From assembly GCA_946479805.1 (NCBI GenBank), contig CAMLHP010000017.1, positions 1 through 25,265 of the forward strand: a DNA stretch of 25,265 nt. Direction: 5' to 3'. Origin of the DNA: an uncultured Gemmatimonadota bacterium (lineage in GTDB: Bacteria > Gemmatimonadota > Gemmatimonadetes > Gemmatimonadales > GWC2-71-9). The notes under the pieces are model-generated. The model was given only the letters and a program-made list of their open reading frames with translations. It made no database searches and was not told the DNA's origin. This document shows, piece by piece, positions 1-6,601 of this stretch (within the stretch, counting starts at the first letter, position 1; the number at the start of each line of letters is the position of its first letter). Position numbers and translations under genes: made by a program.

Positions 1-90
1 GCACCCGCCGCACCCGCCGCACCCGCCGCACCCGCCGCACCCGCCGCACCCGCCGCACTCGCCGCACCCGCCGCACCCGCCGCACCCGCC
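1..90. repeat. 9-bp tandem repeat at the window edge
   Basis: Ten head-to-tail copies of the nonamer GCACCCGCC fill positions 1-90. Only copy 7 (55-63) differs, by one C-to-T change. The array starts exactly at the window edge, so more copies may lie outside. The unit length is a multiple of three, so all six frames stay open: Ala-Pro-Ala or His-Pro-Pro on the plus strand, and Ala-Gly-Ala or Gly-Gly-Cys on the minus strand. It may be coding or a non-coding minisatellite; see the finding on the minus-strand signal-peptide-like ORF. Confidence 0.95.
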
Positions 91-144
91 GATGCGTGCA
101 GGGGCGCCAGGAGCGCCACGGGCACCGTGCAGATGAGAGGAACC

Positions 145-1227
145 ATGAATCCAGTTGGACTTGGCCGGCCAGGTATTTGTCTGCTGCTGTTCTGGGCAAC
201 CGTCAGTTGCGCCAGCGAGCGGAAGCAACTTCCCAGTAGCGTCCCCATGTTGGAAATTGAAGTAGTCCAGACCTTCCCCAGCTGGGTGCGCGCAGCACAA
301 GCACGTACGGGACGTACTCTTTCGGACACCTCTCCGATACCCGTGGCCGCAATTCGCGCAGTCGGAGCCGACAGCGCGGGTCGAGTATACGTGCTCGATG
401 CCGCTGCTCGACGGGTCCTGGTTTTCGATTCCACCGGGTCCGATCAAGGGGTCATCGGAGGCGGATATGGTGAGGGTCCAGGGCAATTTCAGCACCCTGG
501 TGACATGCACGTGAGCGCGTCGGGTGAGCTGCTTGTGACGGATATCGGATGGCATCGCGTAACATGGTTTGATACTTCCGGATCGGTCACGTCGACTTTC
601 GCTTTCGGCATGGGCATTCCGACCACGGCGATTCTTCACGATTCCACGATTCTCGTAAAGCGCAATGCCTCTCCCCGCACGGACTCGCTCGTACTTCGCA
701 CCACCCTCGGTGGCGAGGTGACTGGTGCCTTCCGTGTTGGAGACACTCACCAGCGCGCTATGGCAGAGGCCGGTCCGCTTGGAGTGCTGACAACTACTTC
801 AGCTGGCACGCCGATCTTTGTGACTCCCTATCCGGCCAGATGGGTCGCCCTTGCTCCGGAGGCTCATTGGCTCGGCCACGACTTGTTGCCTGACCTAGCT
901 ACCGAGCATGCGGCGACACCCGGCACGGAGGTGCCGCTCAGCTACTTGCAAACGGCGGTGCTGGGTGCGGCCTGCCCCGATCTTGGCGAGTGTCTGCTCA
1001 CGGTACTTCGTATGACAGATCCAAGCGACCCGAACAACTCCGGATACGATACTTGGGCCTATCTCATTGATAGTACCGGCAGCATCCGCGCCGGAGCACA
1101 ACTGGAGGACGTTTCCGGGATCTGGCGCGCGCCGGGCATGCGCCGTCTCTTTCTGGCGGTAACCGAGCCTGAGCCACATGTGGCGTTGGCAGAGTACTCG
1201 ATCACGGCAAGTGCTTCCGCACAATAA
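145..1227 (+). CDS. 6-bladed beta-propeller (NHL-like) lipoprotein
   Basis: Predicted 360-residue exported lipoprotein. The N-terminus has a hydrophobic stretch (residues 11-21) ending in TVSC, a slightly atypical lipobox with Cys22 as the lipidation site. The body shows NHL-type blade repeats: G-R-V-Y-V-L-D followed by V-L-V-F-D, the classic loop GEGPGQFQHP near residue 115, then a second blade with LLVTD and VTWFD. Propellers of this sort usually bind ligands or scaffold surface complexes; the substrate here is unknown. I chose ATG 145 because an AGAGGA lies 3 nt upstream (136-141) and the signal peptide begins there. GTG 127 and ATG 133 are in-frame alternatives, and the frame stays open to the window edge. 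The next gene starts 5 nt after the stop, suggesting an operon with the thioredoxin-like protein and the Cys-rich peptide. Confidence 0.8.
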   Translation: MNPVGLGRPGICLLLFWATVSCASERKQLPSSVPMLEIEVVQTFPSWVRAAQARTGRTLSDTSPIPVAAIRAVGADSAGRVYVLDAAARRVLVFDSTGSDQGVIGGGYGEGPGQFQHPGDMHVSASGELLVTDIGWHRVTWFDTSGSVTSTFAFGMGIPTTAILHDSTILVKRNASPRTDSLVLRTTLGGEVTGAFRVGDTHQRAMAEAGPLGVLTTTSAGTPIFVTPYPARWVALAPEAHWLGHDLLPDLATEHAATPGTEVPLSYLQTAVLGAACPDLGECLLTVLRMTDPSDPNNSGYDTWAYLIDSTGSIRAGAQLEDVSGIWRAPGMRRLFLAVTEPEPHVALAEYSITASASAQ

Positions 1228-1232
1228 CGGAT

Positions 1233-1781
1233 ATGATGCCACACGTGAAAGGTCGCGTGGTCCTCTATATCGGCGCCGTCTTGCTTGGCGCCGGAGTGGC
1301 ACAGCTACTGAGAGGTGTAACTGGTCACATTGATGCTGGAAGCGCACAAGCTCCGGCCATGAGCGTCAATGCATCTTACCTGTTCCTCGCCTCAGGAGAG
1401 GCCGCACGGCTTGCGACACTTCCTGCGATTCGAAGTGGTGAGCAAGTGCTTATCGGAGTCTTCTCGGACGGCTGTGTCGCGTGCAGCGGACAGATTGACG
1501 CATTTCTGGACGCTGCGCGCCTGGGGACAGGTTCGACCGCGAGAGTCATGGTGGTGCTCGTCACAGATTCTGTCGGACCGATTGACGACCGAGTTGCCTC
1601 TCGGGAGTTTGGACGAAGCTGGAATGATACCGACGTAGACTTCTTTCGCGCAGACAGAAGTATGGCTCGCTCTTGGGGCATAAAGGAGTATCCTGCGCTA
1701 ATCAGCTTGGTGCGCAATCCGGAGATGCGCCAGGAGTTCCTTGGAGCGGGCCCGGAGTTCTTGGCCGCCCTGGCCAGATAG
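1233..1781 (+). CDS. membrane-anchored thioredoxin-like protein with CVAC motif
   Basis: A 182-residue protein with one N-terminal membrane segment (about residues 9-27, probably an uncleaved anchor) and an extracytoplasmic thioredoxin-like domain. The redox motif is C81-V-A-C84 after the strand VLIGVFSDG. A later EYPALI segment supplies the expected cis-proline (about residue 154). It most likely acts in thiol-disulfide exchange outside the cytoplasm, but whether it oxidises, isomerises or reduces cannot be read from sequence. It follows the propeller lipoprotein by 5 nt and precedes the secreted eight-cysteine peptide by 56 nt, so that peptide is an attractive substrate (inference). Two adjacent ATGs (1233, 1236) are possible starts, with only a weak ribosome site. 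The anchored, short layout differs from a standard TlpA or DsbE, so I give no symbol. Confidence 0.75.
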   Translation: MMPHVKGRVVLYIGAVLLGAGVAQLLRGVTGHIDAGSAQAPAMSVNASYLFLASGEAARLATLPAIRSGEQVLIGVFSDGCVACSGQIDAFLDAARLGTGSTARVMVVLVTDSVGPIDDRVASREFGRSWNDTDVDFFRADRSMARSWGIKEYPALISLVRNPEMRQEFLGAGPEFLAALAR

Positions 1782-1837
1782 GGTCGCTCAATCAGCGACC
1801 CAAGCAGTCTCGTTTCCTATTCTCAAGGAGGCATGCC

Positions 1838-2092
1838 ATGAAACCGGAGTACTTGCGCACGGCGGCCATCTGCTTGTTGCTCTTTGTCGGAGCGCTGTTT
1901 GGTACGAGGGCTGCCAGTGCCGCAGACGAACATCCCTGCGGAGCACCGAACAACGATGTATGCACGTACGAGTCGAACGGCTGTGATACTGGAGAGATCT
2001 GTGTGCACTTGAAGTGTAAAGTTGGCAGTGAGGTTTGCCCGACTGGCAGCGTGGAGTTCACCGAGTGCTGGCGCTGCAAGTCCGGCTCCTGA
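1838..2092 (+). CDS. small secreted cysteine-rich peptide (8 Cys in mature part)
   Basis: An 84-residue precursor. A Sec-type signal peptide (charged start, hydrophobic residues 9-22, cleavage motif A-S-A at 26-28) should release a mature peptide of about 56 residues starting ADEHPC. The mature part has cysteines at 34, 42, 49, 55, 60, 67, 77 and 80, an even number that could form four disulfides, with many Gly, Ser, Thr and acidic residues between them. Start ATG 1838 is firm: a near-perfect AAGGAGG (1825-1831) sits 6 nt upstream, the strongest ribosome site of this cluster, suggesting high expression. It lies between two thioredoxin-like genes and downstream of a propeller lipoprotein. I do not recognise the family. 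The arrangement recalls Bacteroidetes loci in which small exported NVEALA-type peptides sit beside propeller lipoproteins, but the sequence motif is not shared. Confidence 0.75.
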   Translation: MKPEYLRTAAICLLLFVGALFGTRAASAADEHPCGAPNNDVCTYESNGCDTGEICVHLKCKVGSEVCPTGSVEFTECWRCKSGS

Positions 2093-2102
2093 CAAGCCTA
2101 TC

Positions 2103-2130
2103 GCCCGCACTCCTCGTTTGGGGTGCGGGC
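2103..2130 (+). terminator. hairpin after the Cys-rich peptide gene
   Basis: An 11-bp stem (2103-2113 with 2120-2130, one G-U pair) closes a 6-nt loop, 10 nt after the peptide stop codon. No T-run follows, so it may be a weak intrinsic terminator or an mRNA 3'-end stabiliser that raises the peptide's share of the operon transcript. Confidence 0.55.
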
Positions 2131-2166
2131 TCGGAGCATCTCATGCGACCGGTCGCTTCTTGAGCC

Positions 2167-2703
2167 ATGCCTAGAACTGGTGTCAAGCTGATCCTGCTAG
2201 CCGCATCGCTGCTAGTAGGCTGGGCGACCGCGCGCTACTTGGCTTCGTCGGACGCAGCCCCGGAGCTGGCCATCGCGATGGATCTGGATTTCAAGGCCGT
2301 GCTTGCTGGACGCGAATCCTTGACTGTTCGTGAATTCTTGGGTGATGTGCGCCCCGCGCTGCTTTACATCGCACCTAGTTCCGATACTACTGTACCGTCG
2401 TCAATTGCGCTTATCGCGCGAGCCGCTTGCGCTGATTCGGTCGTCGTCCGCCTACTGTGGGCAGACTCAGGCCGTCAGTCTCGCTCTTCATTGAGATACC
2501 CGTGCGACCGGGCAGCAAGCGACCAGAACGCTTGGGAGGGAGGAGTGGCGCATCGTATCGTTCTGCGGTGGAGTGCAAGAGAGCTGCCGATTGCATTGCA
2601 GCTCGATAGCCTCGATTCCGTACAGTTTATGGCGAGCGGGCCGCTGGCCGCGGCTCAGTACAGGGCGGTGATGTGGCGCCGTCCTCCGGCGGCAGCACGA
2701 TAG
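2167..2703 (+). CDS. membrane-anchored thioredoxin-like protein lacking CxxC
   Basis: A 178-residue protein with an N-terminal hydrophobic anchor (about residues 7-22) and a domain laid out like the CVAC protein 0.9 kb upstream: a strand (ALLYIAPSS, about 64-72) where the redox motif would follow, then a Leu/Val-rich strand, then ELPIAL (about 139-144) in the place of the cis-proline segment. The CxxC is missing. The only cysteines are about residues 88 and 113, far from the expected site. It may be a non-catalytic partner, chaperone-like binder or decayed paralog; the homology rests on layout, not clear identity. It starts at ATG 2167 after the hairpin that follows the peptide gene, with no strong ribosome site, and ends 60 nt before a convergent permease gene. 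Confidence 0.6.
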   Translation: MPRTGVKLILLAASLLVGWATARYLASSDAAPELAIAMDLDFKAVLAGRESLTVREFLGDVRPALLYIAPSSDTTVPSSIALIARAACADSVVVRLLWADSGRQSRSSLRYPCDRAASDQNAWEGGVAHRIVLRWSARELPIALQLDSLDSVQFMASGPLAAAQYRAVMWRRPPAAAR

Positions 2704-2719
2704 GGACTCCCAGTCGACT

Positions 2720-2754
2720 CAGCAGACCTATGCAGGTACCGTCAGATTCTGCTG
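2720..2754. terminator. weak hairpin between convergent genes
   Basis: A perfect 7-bp stem (2720-2726 with 2748-2754) encloses a smaller ACCT/AGGT hairpin. It sits between the ends of the thioredoxin-like gene (+) and the permease gene (-). No T-run is present; a bidirectional terminator role is only possible. Confidence 0.3.
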
Positions 2755-2763
2755 GCTCCGCAC

Positions 2764-3996
2764 CTATTCGTGCCGTATCGCCTCGATCGGTGACAGCCGC
2801 GCCGCGCGCAACGCCGGATACGCCCCGAACGCGAGCCCGGTAACCACCGAGACGGCGGCTGCCACCAGCAAGGTGTTCAGGCTGAGGCCGGCGTAGATGA
2901 ATGCGCCGGCCTTGGCGCGCATGATGGCCGTCGCGGCGTAGGCGCCGCCGATGCCGAGCGCGGCGCCCAGGATGCTGCCCACGGCAGAGATAGCGACCGA
3001 CTCGGCAAGGAACTGCGCCAGCAGGTCCCCGTGGCTCGCTCCGGTGGCCTTCCGGATGCCGATTTCGCGGGTGCGTTCGGTGACCGACGCCAGCAGCACG
3101 TTCATGATGCCAATCCCGCCCACCAGCAGTGCGATCCCGGCGAAGGTACCCATCGCCAGCTTGAAGATGAGAATCCCTTGCTGCACCTGCTCTATGCGCG
3201 CCGCGCTGTAGGTCCTGACTTCTGCGGCGCCACCGCGCTCAGCCAGCCACGACTCTGCCTCTGCCCGCACCGTGTCCACGTCCTCCACATCGCGCACCCG
3301 CACCAGCATCCTGGCGGCGCGCGCCGAGCTGGCACGCGCAAGAGCCACATCCTGAGTGGTGAACGGCACCACAGCCCGGAGACTTCGCGCTGCCGGACCC
3401 TCCTGGCGGCGCTCGACACCTATCACCTCGAACGATTCTTCTCCCAATTGAATCGGGCGCCCGACCACTCTTGCCGGTGCCACCGAATCGAGCGCACCGG
3501 CAAGGGTCCACGAGATCATCGCCACTCGGCCCGAATCACGAACCGCGCTCTCGTCAAAGGCAGCGCCTGCCGCGAGCGAGTCGATAGTCCGCTCGAACAT
3601 CTCGGGCGTGACGGCGGCCACGATGACACCCCGGAGCGAATCGCCGGCTGCGACGCGTGCACCGCCGGTGGCGGCTATGCCGACAGCGGCGCTGCTGCCC
3701 AGCCGCGCCTGCAGGGCCTCCCGGTCTGCCAGGTCGAACCGGGCGAAGTCGGTGCGCGGCACCGAGACGCCGTCCACCACGTCAACCTCGGTCGGCTGCA
3801 CCAGGATCGACTGGACATCGGTGGTGCGGGACACCTGTTCGCGGGCAAAGCGCTCGAGCCCGTCGCCGATCGACAGCACCGCCACCAGCGACGCCATGCC
3901 CATCACAATTCCAAGCGTGGACAGCAGGGTGCGCAGCGGATTGGAGCGGAGGGTGGAAAGCGCCACCCCCAGCGCGGCGGAGCTGAGCGAGAACAC
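2764..3996 (-). CDS. MacB/FtsX-type ABC transporter permease
   Basis: A 410-residue inner-membrane permease of the MacB type. It has an N-terminal transmembrane helix within the typical stretch RSNPLRTLLSTLGIVMG, a periplasmic domain of about 230 residues, and a C-terminal FtsX-like domain with three helices. The FtsX domain includes GGIGIMNVLLASVTERTREI, then GIRKATGA, then the closing RAARLSPIEAIRHE. Such permeases pair with a LolD/MacB-type ATPase for lipoprotein or small-molecule movement. I prefer GTG 3996 because GAGG lies 6 nt upstream; a longer start at GTG 4059 has no ribosome site and adds 21 proline- and arginine-rich residues. No ATPase or membrane-fusion gene is visible next to it, so its partners must lie elsewhere or it shares a common ATPase. 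Confidence 0.85.
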   Translation of the reverse strand: MFSLSSAALGVALSTLRSNPLRTLLSTLGIVMGMASLVAVLSIGDGLERFAREQVSRTTDVQSILVQPTEVDVVDGVSVPRTDFARFDLADREALQARLGSSAAVGIAATGGARVAAGDSLRGVIVAAVTPEMFERTIDSLAAGAAFDESAVRDSGRVAMISWTLAGALDSVAPARVVGRPIQLGEESFEVIGVERRQEGPAARSLRAVVPFTTQDVALARASSARAARMLVRVRDVEDVDTVRAEAESWLAERGGAAEVRTYSAARIEQVQQGILIFKLAMGTFAGIALLVGGIGIMNVLLASVTERTREIGIRKATGASHGDLLAQFLAESVAISAVGSILGAALGIGGAYAATAIMRAKAGAFIYAGLSLNTLLVAAAVSVVTGLAFGAYPALRAARLSPIEAIRHE

Positions 3997-4311
3997 GCGT
4001 GACCTCGTTGGAGAACGGGGCCTGTACGGAGTCGGGAAGAAGCGGGTTTCAGCCGGCACAACAAGCCGGTGAACGAGTTACGGCCTTCACGCCGCTCGTG
4101 CCAATTTCTCCCCTCCGCTTTCACGCGCGCAGGTACGGATGGCATCCTGCCAGGCGGGGCGCGCGTGGCGACCGCTTCGGGGAGAAATCGGCATTCGCGG
4201 CGTCGAGGACCGGAGCAGAAGTCAGCCGGCGGCCGAAATCGATCCATGCAACGCGGCGTGGAACCCTACCCACCAGCAATCCAGCCGTCCAGCCGCCCTA
4301 TATTCCCACCC
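3997..4311. other. divergent intergenic region
   Basis: These 315 nt separate the permease (-) from the tyrosine-catabolism pair (+). I see no RNA gene or strong hairpin. The only clear signal is the -10-like TATATT near its right end. A frame stays open through the region upstream of ATG 4312, but its composition and lack of a ribosome site argue against coding. Confidence 0.6.
4299..4304 (+). promoter_or_regulatory. -10 element of a probable leaderless promoter
   Basis: TATATT lies 7 nt before ATG 4312, so transcription would begin at or next to the A of the start codon. No Shine-Dalgarno sequence precedes that ATG, as expected for a leaderless mRNA. The same hexamer is found 6 nt before the predicted 5' end of rnpB in this window. 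No good -35 box is visible. Confidence 0.5.
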
Positions 4312-5223
4312 ATGCCACAACCTGACACCACCATCCGCGCACTGCTGCGCCACGCCATCGACTACGCTGGGCTGTTCCCCCCGGCGCAGCTCGACATGGC
4401 GGGCGCGGTTGAGCGATTTGCGCAGTACCGCGCGGCGCCCGACGCCTGGGCGCTGGGCCGATTTATCGTTACCTCCGGCCGCCTGGACGAGTTCGAGGGC
4501 GCCGCTGCATCCCTGTTGCCCCGCGAGCACGACTCCGAGCCGTGGCCCATTGCCATGCTCAGCGGGCGCGATGCGGCACACGATGCCGAACTGATCTTCA
4601 ACTTCAATGAGCGGCATGCGAAGGCCGCGCCCGGGCGTGCGGTGATCGACACGCTGGAATCGCGCGCAACCGACCTCGCGGAACTGGAGTTGCGCGTGCG
4701 ATCGGCGCCGGCGGGCGTCACGGTGTATGTCGAGCTGCCGTGGGACAGCGACCCGGCCAACGCCATCGCCGCGCTCGCAAACCTCGAAGCCCGCGCCAAG
4801 ATCCGCACCGGCGGCACCACCGCCGACGCGTTTCCACCGCCTGACGCCCTCGCCCGATTCATCCGCCTGTGCGTGGACCAGGCGGTCCCCTTCAAGGCCA
4901 CCGCCGGGCTGCATCATCCCCTGCGCGCCGAGCACCCGCTGACCTACGAGAGCGGCAGCGCCGAGGGCACCATGTACGGGCACCTCAACCTGCTGGTAGC
5001 TGCCGCGCTGGCCGACCAGGGGCTGTCGCTGGAAGAACTGGAGGCAGTGCTGGTCGAGCGCGACCTCCAGGCATTCACCTTCAATGACGATGGAATCCGC
5101 TGGCGCAACTTCCACGCGGATCGTGCCGCCATCGACAGGGTCCGCAGCCGGGTGGCGATATCGTTCGGCTCCTGTTCCTTCACCGAGCCGCTGGAAGACC
5201 TCCGCGCGCTGGGATTGCTCTGA
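4312..5223 (+). CDS. uncharacterised protein coupled to fumarylacetoacetase
   Basis: A 303-residue soluble protein with no signal peptide or membrane segment. Recognisable stretches include an N-terminal HAIDYAGLFPPA, a central VTVYVELPWD, FKATAGLHHPLR and a C-terminal FNDDGIRWRN. Alternating strands and helices, with Lys and His in the KATAGLHH stretch, suggest a TIM-barrel-like enzyme; this is inference. The stop codon is one base before the ATG of fumarylacetoacetase, so the two are almost certainly co-translated and it probably belongs to tyrosine or homogentisate catabolism. I recall proteins like it beside fah genes in several phyla, but no assigned function. ATG 4312 is chosen because it follows the -10 box TATATT; the frame is open further upstream, but that part looks non-coding. 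Confidence 0.75.
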   Translation: MPQPDTTIRALLRHAIDYAGLFPPAQLDMAGAVERFAQYRAAPDAWALGRFIVTSGRLDEFEGAAASLLPREHDSEPWPIAMLSGRDAAHDAELIFNFNERHAKAAPGRAVIDTLESRATDLAELELRVRSAPAGVTVYVELPWDSDPANAIAALANLEARAKIRTGGTTADAFPPPDALARFIRLCVDQAVPFKATAGLHHPLRAEHPLTYESGSAEGTMYGHLNLLVAAALADQGLSLEELEAVLVERDLQAFTFNDDGIRWRNFHADRAAIDRVRSRVAISFGSCSFTEPLEDLRALGLL

Positions 5224-5224
5224 A

Positions 5225-6601
5225 ATGAGAATCGAGATCAACGAGACCCACGACCCGTCGCTGGAGAGCTGGATTGAATCGGCCAACGACCCGGCGACCG
5301 ATTTCCCGCTGCAGAATCTTCCCTTCGGTGTGTTTCGCCGGAAGCGGGGCACCGAGCCGCCACGGGTGGGCGTCGCCATAGGAGACAGGATCCTCGATGT
5401 TGCCGTGGCGCACCGCCACTGGGGGCTGGGTGAGGGTGGAGCGGCGTGTGAATCTCCCACGCTCAATACGCTGATGGCCCTGGGTGCGCCGGCCTGGAGC
5501 GAACTCAGGCGCGCGCTGCAGTCGCTGCTGGGGAGGAAAGGCCTGATGGCCACCGCAGCGCGCGAGTATTCCACCGAACTGCTGGTGCCGCAGGACCAGG
5601 CCGAGCTGCTCCTTCCCGCGGAGATCGGCGACTACACCGACTTCTACGCATCGGTGCATCACGCGACCAACGTGGGTGCGATGTTCCGGCCCGACAATCC
5701 GCTGCTTCCCAACTACAAGTGGGTACCCATCGGCTATCACGGCCGTGCGTCATCCATAGTGGTGTCGGGCACCCGGGTGCGGCGCCCCGCGGGGCAGAGG
5801 AAGGCGCCCGATGCAGCCGAACCCACGTTCGGCCCCTCGCGCCAGCTGGATTACGAGCTCGAGCTGGGCGCGTTCGTGGGACCGGGCAATCCTTTGGGTG
5901 AGACGATTCCCCTGGCTGACGCGGAGTCCCGCATCTTCGGCGTCTGCCTGGTCAACGACTGGTCCGCCCGCGACGTCCAGGCATGGGAATACCAGCCGCT
6001 GGGACCGTTCCTCGCCAAGAGCTTCGCCACCACGATCGCGCCCTGGGTAGTGACGCTCGAGGCTCTTGCCCCATTTCGGGTGCCCGCGTTCAAGCGCGAT
6101 CCCGGAGATCCGATGCCGCTTCCTCACCTGGCTGATGCTGACAACGAGTCCCATGGCGGTCTCGCCCTGACGCTGGAAGCGTGGCTCCGGAGCGAGGCGA
6201 TGCGGGCCGCCGACACCGAGGCTGTCCGGATCTCTCGCGGCAGCTTCACTGACATGTACTGGACGCTGGGCCAGATGCTGACGCACCACACCAGCAACGG
6301 CTGCAACCTCCGGCCGGGCGACCTGTTCGCCAGCGGCACCGTCAGCGGCGCCACCCCCGACAGCCGCGGCTGCCTGCTGGAACTGACCCGTCGCGGCAAG
6401 GAGCCGCTGACCCTCCCTGACGGCGAGACCCGGAGCTTCCTCGAGGACGGCGACGAGGTGACCCTGGCCGGCTGGGCCGAGCGCGAGGGATACCGCAGAG
6501 TGGGCCTGGGGAGGTGCACCGGGCGGATTCTGCCTACCGGTGCCGGTCTCCAGCCAGGGGATGGAACGAGCGCCACGTCGATACGTAGGGAAGAATCATG
6601 A
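5225..6601 (+). CDS. fahA: fumarylacetoacetase
   Basis: Cytoplasmic enzyme (458 residues) that hydrolyses 4-fumarylacetoacetate to fumarate and acetoacetate, the last step of tyrosine breakdown. The catalytic and metal set of the family is in register: Asp139 and His146 in DFYASVHHATN, Glu211 and Glu213 in DYELELGAF, Asp245 in NDWSARD, Lys265 in LAKSFATT, and the late GTVSG motif. The spacings match those of mammalian FAH (D126, H133, E199, E201, D233, K253). It starts at ATG 5225, one base after the upstream stop. The family normally ends near the GRCTGRILP segment; here about 20 extra residues follow and run into the 3' end of the opposite-strand AraC gene (68-bp overlap). Tyrosine aminotransferase, HPD and homogentisate dioxygenase are not in this window. 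Confidence 0.95.
   Translation: MRIEINETHDPSLESWIESANDPATDFPLQNLPFGVFRRKRGTEPPRVGVAIGDRILDVAVAHRHWGLGEGGAACESPTLNTLMALGAPAWSELRRALQSLLGRKGLMATAAREYSTELLVPQDQAELLLPAEIGDYTDFYASVHHATNVGAMFRPDNPLLPNYKWVPIGYHGRASSIVVSGTRVRRPAGQRKAPDAAEPTFGPSRQLDYELELGAFVGPGNPLGETIPLADAESRIFGVCLVNDWSARDVQAWEYQPLGPFLAKSFATTIAPWVVTLEALAPFRVPAFKRDPGDPMPLPHLADADNESHGGLALTLEAWLRSEAMRAADTEAVRISRGSFTDMYWTLGQMLTHHTSNGCNLRPGDLFASGTVSGATPDSRGCLLELTRRGKEPLTLPDGETRSFLEDGDEVTLAGWAEREGYRRVGLGRCTGRILPTGAGLQPGDGTSATSIRREES

Noticed and set aside
1..90. CRISPR-like array
   Set aside because: The 9-bp units are contiguous with no spacers; it is a simple tandem repeat.
4069..4311. N-terminal extension of the 303-residue protein
   Set aside because: The frame is open but the translated part is Arg/Ser-rich without pattern, lacks a ribosome site, and a -10 box lies directly before ATG 4312.
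4222..5574. Minus-strand ORF opposite the 303-residue protein and fahA
   Set aside because: Antisense shadow; the plus-strand frames contain conserved catalytic motifs.
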